DNA of 22,320 nt from an uncultured Prevotella sp. (GTDB taxonomy: Bacteria > Bacteroidota > Bacteroidia > Bacteroidales > Bacteroidaceae), in contig URSZ01000026.1 in NCBI GenBank assembly GCA_900550635.1, positions 1 through 22,320 of the forward strand, in the 5' to 3' direction. The position numbers and the translations under genes are program-made. Below are positions 1 through 6,339 of this stretch, piece by piece (positions within the stretch are counted from its first letter, which is position 1; each line of letters starts with the position of its first letter). The notes below the pieces were generated by a model. That model searched no databases. It was given only the letters and a program-made list of their open reading frames with translations, and had not been told where the DNA came from.

Positions 1-72
1 AGCAAAGAAAAAATACAAGGCACATATTTCAAAATATGTCTGACCTATTTTAAAATATCTCAGACATATTTT
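1..72 (+). repeat. 74-bp three-site palindromic element, copy 1 (first 2 bp outside window)
   Basis: Architecture is (GG)AGC, then the 9-nt A-rich spacer AAAGAAAAA, then sites of 18, 21 and 21 nt. Site 2 is TATGTC-T-GACCTA and site 3 is TATCTC-A-GACATA, both bordered by AAAA and TTTT. Site 1 (ATACAAGGCACATATTTC) is the inverse of the site-1 sequence in the copies at 1996 and 15318. The copy lies beyond the trigger-factor terminator. Plus strand here means the GGAGC end is at the left. Confidence 0.85.
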
Positions 73-218
73 CCGCCAACTGAAAACCCGTTTGAAAACA
101 GCCTGAAAAATGCGGACGTTTTCAGACTCACGTATTCTGCGCCCGGCGGGCATGGCGTTTTTCATTTCCGTGCAGCCGGTGTCTGTAGGTATTCTTTCCG
201 TATTTGTGGCAGGCGGGT
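73..218. other. intergenic stretch with no gene seen
   Basis: No convincing reading frame or RNA gene is visible between repeat copy 1 and the trigger-factor terminator. The first ~35 bp (GAAAACCCG ... CAGCC) resemble the sequence that follows the 74-bp element at 2070 and 15392. The repeat family may therefore extend beyond the 74-bp module. Confidence 0.4.
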
Positions 219-258
219 AAAAAGCAATGCCCGACATATCGTTCCATGTCGGGCATTG
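219..258 (-). terminator. Rho-independent terminator of tig
   Basis: A perfect 13-bp inverted repeat has CAATGCCCGACAT at 225-237 and ATGTCGGGCATTG at 246-258, with an 8-nt loop. Read on the minus strand it is followed by GC and then TTTTT (219-223). It sits about 105 nt beyond the trigger-factor stop. Confidence 0.85.
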
Positions 259-362
259 TTTGTAATATTTTCCGGGCGTTTCCCGCCTAAGCCATGCCAA
301 GCCGTTACGGGAAGCCGGAGTGTTTTATTTGCGGGCCTGCAACGGTGCAGGCGGCGTGCTTC

Positions 363-1709
363 TTACTTCTTGTCGAGCAGCTTGTTGAACTCGTCGAGCG
401 TTACGCTCTTGTGTTCGAGCGTCATTATGCCTTTGTAAGAGTCAATCAGCTTGTTGTCGATAACGTCGTCGATAAGGCGTTCTATCTGGTCGCCTTTCTT
501 CAGCGTTTCCTCGGCATATTTCTCAACAACGTCCTCGGGCAGATTCATGCCGTATTGTGCGAACTGTTCGCGCGTTGTGCGGCGTGCGGCCTCTTTTATG
601 TCATTGTTCTCCACTTTTATGCCGGCCTTTACTGCAAGCTGGTTCTTTATTTCCTGCCATTTGAGCTGGCGTATTGCGGCGGGATAGTTCTCGTCGATGA
701 ACTTGTCGTCCCTGTCGGGATTGTTCTCTTTCATGAGGCGTTTGAGCAAAGGTTCCGAAAACTCTATCTCGCCTGCCTTCTCCATTGCGTAGTCCTGGAG
801 GTCCATCAGGAACTTGTAGTTGCTGTTCGTTACGTTCGACGCCTCGAAGTTCTTGCGTATTCCCTCGCGGAACTCTTTCTCGTCCTTAGCCTGGTCTTTG
901 CCCAGTACGCTGTCGAACAGTTCCTGGTTCAGCTCGGCCGGTACGCGGTGGTTTATCTCGTTTATTGTGTAGGTAAACTCGCCTGCGTGCTTGGCAACTT
1001 CTTCGGTCTTTATCTTCAGCATGGCAGCCACTTGTGCGTCGCCGTCATACATTTTCGAGGGCGTAACGGTTATCACGTCGCCTTTCTTTGCGTTGTCGAA
1101 CAGTGCTTTCTGGGCATCGTCCTTGAGGTATTCGGGCGAGATGAGCACTTCTTCCACCTTCAGCGCTTCTTCGCCTTCGGCGGGATTGAGTTCCACGAGA
1201 TCGCCTTTCATATAGTCGCCTTTTTCGTAGCTGTCGGCCTGTTCGAATTTCCCGCGTGAGAGGGCGTATTCCTTTACACGCTCGTCGACAAACTCGTCGG
1301 TTATCTGTATGTCATAGTAAGGCAGCTTGTCGTCGGCCGTGAGCGCTATCTCGAATTTAGGTGCGAGCGCGATGTCGAAAAGGAACTCGAACTCGTCGCC
1401 CTTCTCGTAATCCTGCGGTTTCTGGTCTTTGTTCTCGAGGATATGGCCGAGAATGCCTATCTTGTTTTCTTTCAGGTAATCTTCAATACCTTTGCTTACG
1501 GTTTTTGATATTTCCTCTGCTTTTGCTGCCGGGCCATAGAGTTTCTTTACTATGTTCATTGGCACGCAACCCGGGCGGAAGCCTTTCATCTGGGCTTTGC
1601 GGCGATAGTCTTTGAGCGATTTTTCCAGGCTCTCATTATAGTCGTCGGCCTTAACGTTTACGGTAAGCAGCGCGCTTACCTTGTCGACGTTTTCTAATTT
1701 GATGTCCAT
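363..1709 (-). CDS. tig: trigger factor (ribosome-associated chaperone)
   Basis: Encodes 448 aa, a usual length for trigger factor. This chaperone docks at the ribosome exit tunnel and shields nascent chains; many homologues have peptidyl-prolyl isomerase activity. The ribosome-docking signature GFRxGxxP appears as GFRPGCVP at residues 43-50, within the N-terminal domain (MDIKLENVDK onward). A divergent FKBP-like middle region of about residues 150-240 follows, then a long charged helical C-terminal arm ending DEFNKLLDKK. The start is supported by a Bacteroidota promoter 78 nt upstream. The gene is monocistronic, with its own promoter and terminator, and is divergent from the toxin-antitoxin locus. 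The long plus-strand reading frame across its 3' half is an antisense shadow. Confidence 0.97.
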   Translation of the reverse strand: MDIKLENVDKVSALLTVNVKADDYNESLEKSLKDYRRKAQMKGFRPGCVPMNIVKKLYGPAAKAEEISKTVSKGIEDYLKENKIGILGHILENKDQKPQDYEKGDEFEFLFDIALAPKFEIALTADDKLPYYDIQITDEFVDERVKEYALSRGKFEQADSYEKGDYMKGDLVELNPAEGEEALKVEEVLISPEYLKDDAQKALFDNAKKGDVITVTPSKMYDGDAQVAAMLKIKTEEVAKHAGEFTYTINEINHRVPAELNQELFDSVLGKDQAKDEKEFREGIRKNFEASNVTNSNYKFLMDLQDYAMEKAGEIEFSEPLLKRLMKENNPDRDDKFIDENYPAAIRQLKWQEIKNQLAVKAGIKVENNDIKEAARRTTREQFAQYGMNLPEDVVEKYAEETLKKGDQIERLIDDVIDNKLIDSYKGIMTLEHKSVTLDEFNKLLDKK

Positions 1710-1786
1710 CTGTTAGTTTTATGTTTGTTTTTATTATGTATTCGTGATACCGTACCGTCGGGCGGCACTGTTTCATAAACGGTGTG

Positions 1787-1819
1787 CAAAATTAGCTTTT
1801 TCATTTCATTTAAGCACAA
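1787..1819 (-). promoter_or_regulatory. promoter of tig
   Basis: On the minus strand a -7 box TAATTTTG (1787-1794) fits TAnnTTTG exactly. A TTG (1817-1819) lies 22 nt upstream, slightly longer than the usual -33 spacing. The predicted 5' leader is about 70-75 nt. Confidence 0.65.
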
Positions 1820-1839
1820 TTATATGGCTTATTTTTATT

Positions 1840-1931
1840 TAACGCCCGCCCGGCGGCGGCCATAAGGCAGTGCACTGCCCGCGTTGTGTCATACTACATG
1901 GCAGGCACGACGCCCTACCGCCGAAGCGGGT
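1840..1931. other. GC-rich intergenic stretch with a perfect palindrome
   Basis: This lies between the tig promoter and the left direct repeat. It contains the 14-bp perfect palindrome GGCAGTGCACTGCC (1866-1879) in a GC-rich context. No gene is seen. It could be an operator, but nothing else supports that. Confidence 0.35.
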
Positions 1932-2137
1932 AAAACAACGCGCTGCAAGTGTTAAAAAGCGGAACGTCGTTTTTGCACGTTGCGGCACAGGGTTTGGAGC
2001 AAATAAAAAATATGTGCCTTGTATTTTAAAATATGTCTGACCTATTTCAAAATATGTCAGACATATTTTCGCCCCCTCTCAAACCCGCATGAACAAAGGC
2101 CGAGGCGACGTCTGTTAAACGCAGACAAAAAGCGCAC
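1932..2137 (+). repeat. left copy of ~206-bp direct repeat flanking the toxin-antitoxin module
   Basis: This matches 3042-3248 in the same orientation over its whole length. Shared blocks include CAAGTGTTAAAAA, TTTTTGCACGTTGCGG, GGTTTGGAGCAAATAAAAAA, AAACCCGCATGAACAAA and GTTAAACGCAGACAAAAA. Similarity stops abruptly at the left edge. The upstream part differs at about 9 of 79 positions by eye. The embedded 74-bp element keeps its length but differs strongly in core sequence. The hairpin at the left end is imperfect in this copy and perfect in the right copy. Confidence 0.85.
1996..2069 (+). repeat. 74-bp three-site palindromic element, copy 2
   Basis: GGAGC, AAATAAAAA, then ATATGTGCCTTGTATTTT (18 nt), TATGTC-T-GACCTA and TATGTC-A-GACATA in their AAAA/TTTT borders. 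It lies between the divergent tig and toxin promoters, inside the left direct repeat. Confidence 0.9.
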
Positions 2138-2243
2138 ACTCCTGCACCGTGGCCGCGCGGTAGCTATACATGCTTTCACTTCGCCCGAAGTTACAACAGC
2201 AAATCACCCTCAAACGACAGACAATGAAAAACGTATTGAAAAG

Positions 2244-2275
2244 TTTGCTTAAATGGAAACCTTGCCGTAACTTTG
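2244..2275 (+). promoter_or_regulatory. promoter of the toxin-antitoxin operon
   Basis: -33 TTTG (2244-2247), a 20-nt spacer and -7 TAACTTTG (2268-2275) match the Bacteroidota consensus well. The -7 box ends 17 nt before the ATG at 2293, which makes the upstream in-frame ATGs at 2170 and 2224 unlikely starts. No clear operator palindrome was seen, although HigA-type antitoxins usually repress their own promoter. Confidence 0.75.
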
Positions 2276-2292
2276 CAACATCACACATATAT

Positions 2293-2604
2293 ATGGGCAA
2301 GATAAAACTAAGAATAGAATTCTTGGATATGGCAAGGGAATTTTTCTCTTCCCTACCCGAAAAAGTCCAGCAGAAAATAACCTACAATTTCCTTAAAATT
2401 GAAGGAGGAGAAATAAACAAGGATATATTCAAAAAACTGGAAGACACTGAAATCTGGGAATTCCGTACATTGTTCAACGGTACATGTTACCGCTTTTTCG
2501 CCTTTTGGGACACGGAACTGGAAGCGCTTGTCGTTGCCACACACGGAATAGTGAAAAAGACACAGAAAACGCCGAAAAAAGAAATAAAAAGGCAGAAGCC
2601 ATAA
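2293..2604 (+). CDS. HigB/RelE-superfamily toxin (Gp49-like), C-terminus frameshifted
   Basis: Encodes 103 aa of the phage Gp49-like/HigB branch of RelE-type toxins, generally ribosome-dependent mRNA endonucleases. Family hallmarks are EFFSSLPEKVQQKI (residues ~15-28), the core LEDTEIWEFRTLFNGTCYRF, FAFWD, and THGIVKKTQKTPKKEI near the end. The start at 2293 sits just downstream of a good promoter. At the A5 run 2586-2590 the frame goes to RQKP and a stop. In the -1 frame the DNA continues KAEAIRKEYFDDKNKQ and stops at 2637-2639, sharing an A with the antitoxin ATG (TAATG). That tail resembles the normal end of this family, so the gene has either lost one A or uses -1 frameshifting (site A-AAA-AGG) to make a 115-aa toxin. 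The DNA is more AT-rich than its neighbours, consistent with transfer. Confidence 0.85.
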   Translation: MGKIKLRIEFLDMAREFFSSLPEKVQQKITYNFLKIEGGEINKDIFKKLEDTEIWEFRTLFNGTCYRFFAFWDTELEALVVATHGIVKKTQKTPKKEIKRQKP

Positions 2605-2638
2605 GAAAGGAATATTTTGACGATAAAAACAAACAATA

Positions 2639-2974
2639 ATGAAAAAAAAGATGACATTGACTCCGCTTAGCGTACTCGTTGACGAAGCATGGGGAGCAAT
2701 AGGTACTCCAAAGCGTGACGCCATGGAAGCCCAACTCAAGGAAGAGCTCCAGGCATACCATATAGGCGAGACCATAAAGGCCGAAAGGCTCAGACAGAAC
2801 CTCACGCAAGAGGAATTAGGCGAGAAAATAGGCGTAAAGAAGTCGCAAATCTCCAAGCTCGAGAGCGGCAAATGCGTCATCACCCTCCCAACGATGAGCC
2901 GCGTGTTCAAGGCATTAGGGTTCGGCTCCGCCACGCTCGACCTCGGCCCCGGCGGCAAACTCGCCCTGTGGTGA
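2639..2974 (+). CDS. HigA-type antitoxin, XRE-family helix-turn-helix protein
   Basis: Encodes 111 aa. A charged N-terminal part (residues 1-44, with GTPKRDAMEAQLKEELQAY) precedes an XRE helix-turn-helix at about residues 48-100 (RLRQNLTQEELGEKIGVKKS, then QISKLESGK). This toxin-first, HTH-antitoxin-second order is that of HigBA systems. The antitoxin should neutralise the toxin and repress the shared promoter. The ATG at 2639 overlaps the stop of the toxin's -1 frame (TAATG), implying the pair was or is translationally coupled. ATG 2651 is an alternative start. A perfect hairpin with T5 at 3042-3084 probably ends the transcript. Confidence 0.88.
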   Translation: MKKKMTLTPLSVLVDEAWGAIGTPKRDAMEAQLKEELQAYHIGETIKAERLRQNLTQEELGEKIGVKKSQISKLESGKCVITLPTMSRVFKALGFGSATLDLGPGGKLALW

Positions 2975-3041
2975 TACGCGAATGCAGACCATTAAGTAAC
3001 GGGAAACATTATCCCCATTACAAACTTTTACTGCCACAAAG

Positions 3042-3084
3042 AAAACAACGTTCCGCAAGTGTTAAAAAACGGAACGTTGTTTTT
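3042..3084 (+). terminator. hairpin terminator after the toxin-antitoxin operon
   Basis: A perfect 14-bp inverted repeat has AAAACAACGTTCCG at 3042-3055 and CGGAACGTTGTTTT at 3070-3083, with T5 at 3080-3084. It is also the left end of the right-hand direct repeat. The A-run on the other side makes it potentially bidirectional. Confidence 0.75.
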
Positions 3085-3105
3085 GCACGTTGCGGGGAGG
3101 GGTTT

Positions 3106-3179
3106 GGAGCAAATAAAAAATTAGTGGCTTGCTTTTTAAAATTAGTGGCTCGGATTTCAAAATCCGAGCCACTAATTTT
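3106..3179 (+). repeat. 74-bp element, copy 3, with a replaced core
   Basis: It has the same end (GGAGC), the same spacer (AAATAAAAA) and the same 18+21+21 layout and borders as the other copies. The sites are different: ATTAGTGGCTTGCTTTTT, then TTAGTGGCTCGGA, then its reverse complement TCCGAGCCACTAA. Sites 2 and 3 form a perfect 20-bp inverted repeat (3138-3157 with 3160-3179, 2-nt loop). In the other copies each site is itself nearly palindromic; here the palindrome is between sites. Confidence 0.9.
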
Positions 3180-3301
3180 CGCTCCCTCGCAAACCCGCAT
3201 GAACAAAAGCCGCGACGCAATATGTTAAACGCAGACAAAAAAACGCACGTTGCGATACGTTAAAAAGAATCGGGGTGCACGCGAATGTCGCTTTTTTTGA
3301 G

Positions 3302-3309
3302 TATTTTTG
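3302..3309 (+). promoter_or_regulatory. -7 box of guaB promoter
   Basis: TATTTTTG fits TAnnTTTG and lies 23 nt before the guaB ATG at 3333. No good -33 TTTG is visible at the expected distance. Confidence 0.55.
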
Positions 3310-3332
3310 CGCGCAATAAAAAGAAAAACATT

Positions 3333-4814
3333 ATGGCTTCATTTATTGCAGATAAAATCGTTATGGACGGTCTTACCTTCGACGACGTCCTCCTCATTCC
3401 GGCTTATTCAGAAGTTCTGCCGCGCGACGTGCAGCTTTCAACACGCTTTTCACGCAATATTGAACTTAAAATACCTTTCGTTACCGCTGCCATGGACACG
3501 GTGACGGAATCGAAAATGGCTATCGCCATAGCCCGCGAAGGCGGTATAGGCGTAATACACAAGAACATGTCGATTGAGGAGCAGGCGCGCGAGGTTGCAA
3601 TAGTGAAGCGCGCCGAAAACGGCATGATTTACGACCCCGTAACGATAGCTCGGGGCTCGTCGGTGCGCGCCGCGCTGAACCTCATGCACGAGTTCCACAT
3701 TGGCGGCATTCCAGTTGTTGACGAGGAGAACCACCTTGTGGGTATCGTTACGAACCGCGACCTGCGTTTCGAGCGCGACATGAGCAAGAAAATCGACGAC
3801 GTGATGACAAGCGAAAACCTCGTTACCACCACGCAGAAGACGAACCTCGACGACGCGGCGCAGATACTGCAGGAAAACAAAATTGAAAAACTTCCCGTAA
3901 TAGACCATAACAACCACCTTATAGGACTTATAACCTACAAGGACATAACCAAAGCCAAGGACAAACCCATGGCCTGCAAGGACGCCAAAGGCCGCCTGCG
4001 CGTTGCAGCGGGTGTGGGCGTTACAGTCGACACGCTCGACCGCATGGAAGCGTTAATCAACGCCGGCGTCGACGCAATAGTAATAGACACCGCGCACGGG
4101 CACTCAAAGGGCGTTATCGACAAGTTGCGCCAGGCAAAGGCCGCATTCCCCGACACGGACATCGTGGTGGGCAACGTGGCAACGGGCGAAGCTGCAAAAA
4201 TGCTCGCCGAAGCCGGAGCCGATGCCATAAAGGTAGGTATAGGCCCGGGCTCGATATGCACCACGCGCGTTGTGGCCGGAGTGGGCGTACCGCAGCTTAC
4301 GGCCGTTTACGATGTGGCCTGCGCACTCAAGGGAACCGGCATACCAATGATAGCCGACGGCGGACTGCGCTACTCGGGCGACGTGGTTAAAGCCCTTGCG
4401 GCCGGAGGCGACTGCGTGATGGTAGGCTCGCTCGTGGCCGGGACAGAAGAATCGCCGGGCGACACAATACTGCTCAACGGACGTAAGTTCAAGGCATACC
4501 GCGGAATGGGTTCGCTCGAAGCCATGGAGAACGGTTCGAAAGACCGTTACTTCCAGTCGAACGTAACCGACACGCGCAAACTCGTGCCCGAAGGCATATC
4601 GGGCCGCCTGCCCTACAAAGGCACAGTGCAGGAAGTTATCTACCAGCTGGTGGGCGGACTGCGCGCAGGCATGGGCTACTGCGGAGCTCCTACTATCCAG
4701 GCGCTGCATAACGCCAAATTCACCCGCATTACAAACGCCGGCGTGCTCGAAAGCCACCCGCACGACATCACGATAACCAGCGAAGCCCCGAACTACAGTT
4801 CCTCTATAAAGTAA
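3333..4814 (+). CDS. guaB: inosine-5'-monophosphate dehydrogenase
   Basis: Encodes 493 aa, the normal length for IMPDH. It oxidises IMP to XMP with NAD+, the committed step of guanine nucleotide synthesis, in the cytoplasm. The TIM barrel begins DGLTFDDVLLIPAYS (residues 12-26) and is interrupted by two CBS domains (about 99-150 and 160-210). It resumes with the catalytic loop GIGPGSICTTRVVAGVG, placing the catalytic cysteine at residue 309. The phosphate site and flap follow (MIADGGLRYSGD, YRGMGSLEAM). The start at 3333 (MASFIADKIV) is preferred over an in-frame ATG at 3285 because the -7 box lies between them. It is first in a run of co-oriented genes and has no terminator before the next. 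Confidence 0.97.
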   Translation: MASFIADKIVMDGLTFDDVLLIPAYSEVLPRDVQLSTRFSRNIELKIPFVTAAMDTVTESKMAIAIAREGGIGVIHKNMSIEEQAREVAIVKRAENGMIYDPVTIARGSSVRAALNLMHEFHIGGIPVVDEENHLVGIVTNRDLRFERDMSKKIDDVMTSENLVTTTQKTNLDDAAQILQENKIEKLPVIDHNNHLIGLITYKDITKAKDKPMACKDAKGRLRVAAGVGVTVDTLDRMEALINAGVDAIVIDTAHGHSKGVIDKLRQAKAAFPDTDIVVGNVATGEAAKMLAEAGADAIKVGIGPGSICTTRVVAGVGVPQLTAVYDVACALKGTGIPMIADGGLRYSGDVVKALAAGGDCVMVGSLVAGTEESPGDTILLNGRKFKAYRGMGSLEAMENGSKDRYFQSNVTDTRKLVPEGISGRLPYKGTVQEVIYQLVGGLRAGMGYCGAPTIQALHNAKFTRITNAGVLESHPHDITITSEAPNYSSSIK

Positions 4815-4854
4815 GGCGGCACCAGAGTCCCGCAACAAAACAAACAAAAGCACA

Positions 4855-6276
4855 ATGAAACGACTGCTCCTAACCCTAAGCCTTTTCATAGCACCGGCCG
4901 CGCTGCCGGCACAAACAACCGACGACCCCGTAATAATGAAAATAAACGGGACTGACGTGCACCGCTCGGAATTCGAATACTCTTACAACAAAAACAAGGC
5001 AGCGGGAACAAGCGTGGCCGACTACGTGGACCTGTACATCAACTACCGCCTAAAAATACAAGAGGCACGCAAGCAGAAGCTCGACACGGCCGAAGCCTTC
5101 AAAAAGGAATACGACAGCTACCGCGACGGGCTGCTGAGAAAATACCTCACCGACGAGGCATTCGAGGATTCCGTGGCCCGCAGCATTTACAACAAGATAA
5201 AGGCACAGGTGGGCGACTCGGACATACTCCGGGTGGCACACATATATATAATGGTGCAACCCAAAGCCACCGAAGGGCAAAAGGAACAGGCTAAAGCGAA
5301 AATCGACTCAATTTACGGCCTGCTCAAAAACGGAGCAGACTTTGCCGAAACAGCAAAAAAATATTCGCAGGACTACAACTCGGCACGCAACGGCGGAGAA
5401 CTGCCGGAATTCGGACCGGGAGCAACGCTGAAAGAATGGGAAGAAGTGTGCTACTCTTTGCAACCCGGGCAAATGTCCGAACCTTTCCAAACGCGCGCCG
5501 GATACCATATCGTGCTTATGAAATCGCGCAACAAGCTCGAACCTTACGAAGAAAGGAAAGAACAGCTTATCGAGGCACTAAACAAACAAGGCCTGCAAAA
5601 ACTGGCGTTCAACAGCGCCGTGCAAAAGCGCATTAACCAATCGGGCGGCAAACTGACAAAAGACCAGGTGCTAGACCAGGTACTGAAAGAGCATGAAGCC
5701 GACGACCCGGGAATGAAAAACTTGATACGCGACTACTACGACGGACTGCTCGTCTTTGAAGTGTCGAAGCGCAATGCGTGGGACCCCGCCGAGACCGATA
5801 CTCTCGGAATAGAAAAGTACTTCAAGAAACACAAAAAGGATTACAAGTGGGACATTCCCAGATTCAAAGGCTTTATCATCCATACCTCCGACGAATCGCT
5901 GATAAAGGAAGTGAAAAAACTGCTCAAGAAATATGAGCACAAAAACTGGAATGCCGAATTGAAGAAAAGATACACCGACGGCAAGAAGCTCAAGGCGTCG
6001 GCCGTTTACAACATTTGGAAAGAAGGCGACAACAAAATTGTAGACAAGTACATATTCGACAAGCCTGACATAAAAATAGCCGAAAACAAGGCACGCCCCT
6101 ACGTTGGACTGCAAGGACGAATCCTTAAAAAAGGTCCCGAAGAGCTGGCCGACGTACGCGCGCAGGTAGTGTCCGACTACCAGGACTACAAGGAAAAGGA
6201 ATGGCTAAACAAGCTGCGTGCCGCAAGCAAGATAGAGGTATTCGATGACGTTGTAAAAACCGTAAACAACCACTGA
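4855..6276 (+). CDS. periplasmic parvulin-type peptidyl-prolyl isomerase
   Basis: Encodes 473 aa. A signal peptide (MKRLLLTLSLFIAPAALPAQ) indicates export to the periplasm. A SurA/PrsA-like N-terminal helical region (residues ~24-120) is followed by one clear parvulin domain at ~124-226, with RVAHIYIMV, FAETAKKYSQD, GGELPEFGPG and GYHIVLMKSR. The C-terminal ~240 residues are lysine-rich and may hold a degenerate second parvulin-like fold (PRFKGFIIHT, ~337). It starts 40 nt after guaB and ends 63 nt before a SurA-like gene. The likely job is folding of outer-membrane or secreted proteins. The specific symbol is left open because Bacteroidales carry several such paralogues. Confidence 0.9.
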   Translation: MKRLLLTLSLFIAPAALPAQTTDDPVIMKINGTDVHRSEFEYSYNKNKAAGTSVADYVDLYINYRLKIQEARKQKLDTAEAFKKEYDSYRDGLLRKYLTDEAFEDSVARSIYNKIKAQVGDSDILRVAHIYIMVQPKATEGQKEQAKAKIDSIYGLLKNGADFAETAKKYSQDYNSARNGGELPEFGPGATLKEWEEVCYSLQPGQMSEPFQTRAGYHIVLMKSRNKLEPYEERKEQLIEALNKQGLQKLAFNSAVQKRINQSGGKLTKDQVLDQVLKEHEADDPGMKNLIRDYYDGLLVFEVSKRNAWDPAETDTLGIEKYFKKHKKDYKWDIPRFKGFIIHTSDESLIKEVKKLLKKYEHKNWNAELKKRYTDGKKLKASAVYNIWKEGDNKIVDKYIFDKPDIKIAENKARPYVGLQGRILKKGPEELADVRAQVVSDYQDYKEKEWLNKLRAASKIEVFDDVVKTVNNH

Positions 6277-6339
6277 TAGCCACTTACAGGCGAACCGATA
6301 AAAGGCACGGGCAAAACCAACCAAAGAACAGAAGCACGA

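Larger units (their letters stand above)
3042..3248 (+). repeat. right copy of ~206-bp direct repeat flanking the toxin-antitoxin module
   Basis: Same orientation as 1932-2137, offset by 1110 bp. It carries the perfect version of the left-end hairpin and the core-switched 74-bp element. Similarity ends near GACAAAAAAACGCAC (~3248), just before the guaB promoter region. Recombination between the copies would delete the toxin-antitoxin genes. Confidence 0.85.

Noticed and set aside
300..360. Inverted repeat GCCTGCA (335-341) with TGCAGGC (346-352) just past the tig stop
   Set aside because: No T-run follows on the minus strand. The hairpin at 219-258 is a much better terminator.
294..1259. Plus-strand reading frame of 321 codons
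   Set aside because: It lies antisense to the trigger-factor gene. Its composition (long runs of V, F, L, Y and C) is a mirror of that gene's codon bias, with no recognisable family.
2019..2252. Small plus-strand frame starting MYFKICLTYFKICQTYF
   Set aside because: The peptide is a translation of the 74-bp repeat. Similar strings arise at every copy, which explains spurious hypothetical proteins, not a gene.
4104..4889. Minus-strand reading frame of 261 codons over guaB
   Set aside because: Antisense shadow of guaB, with no motif and no promoter.
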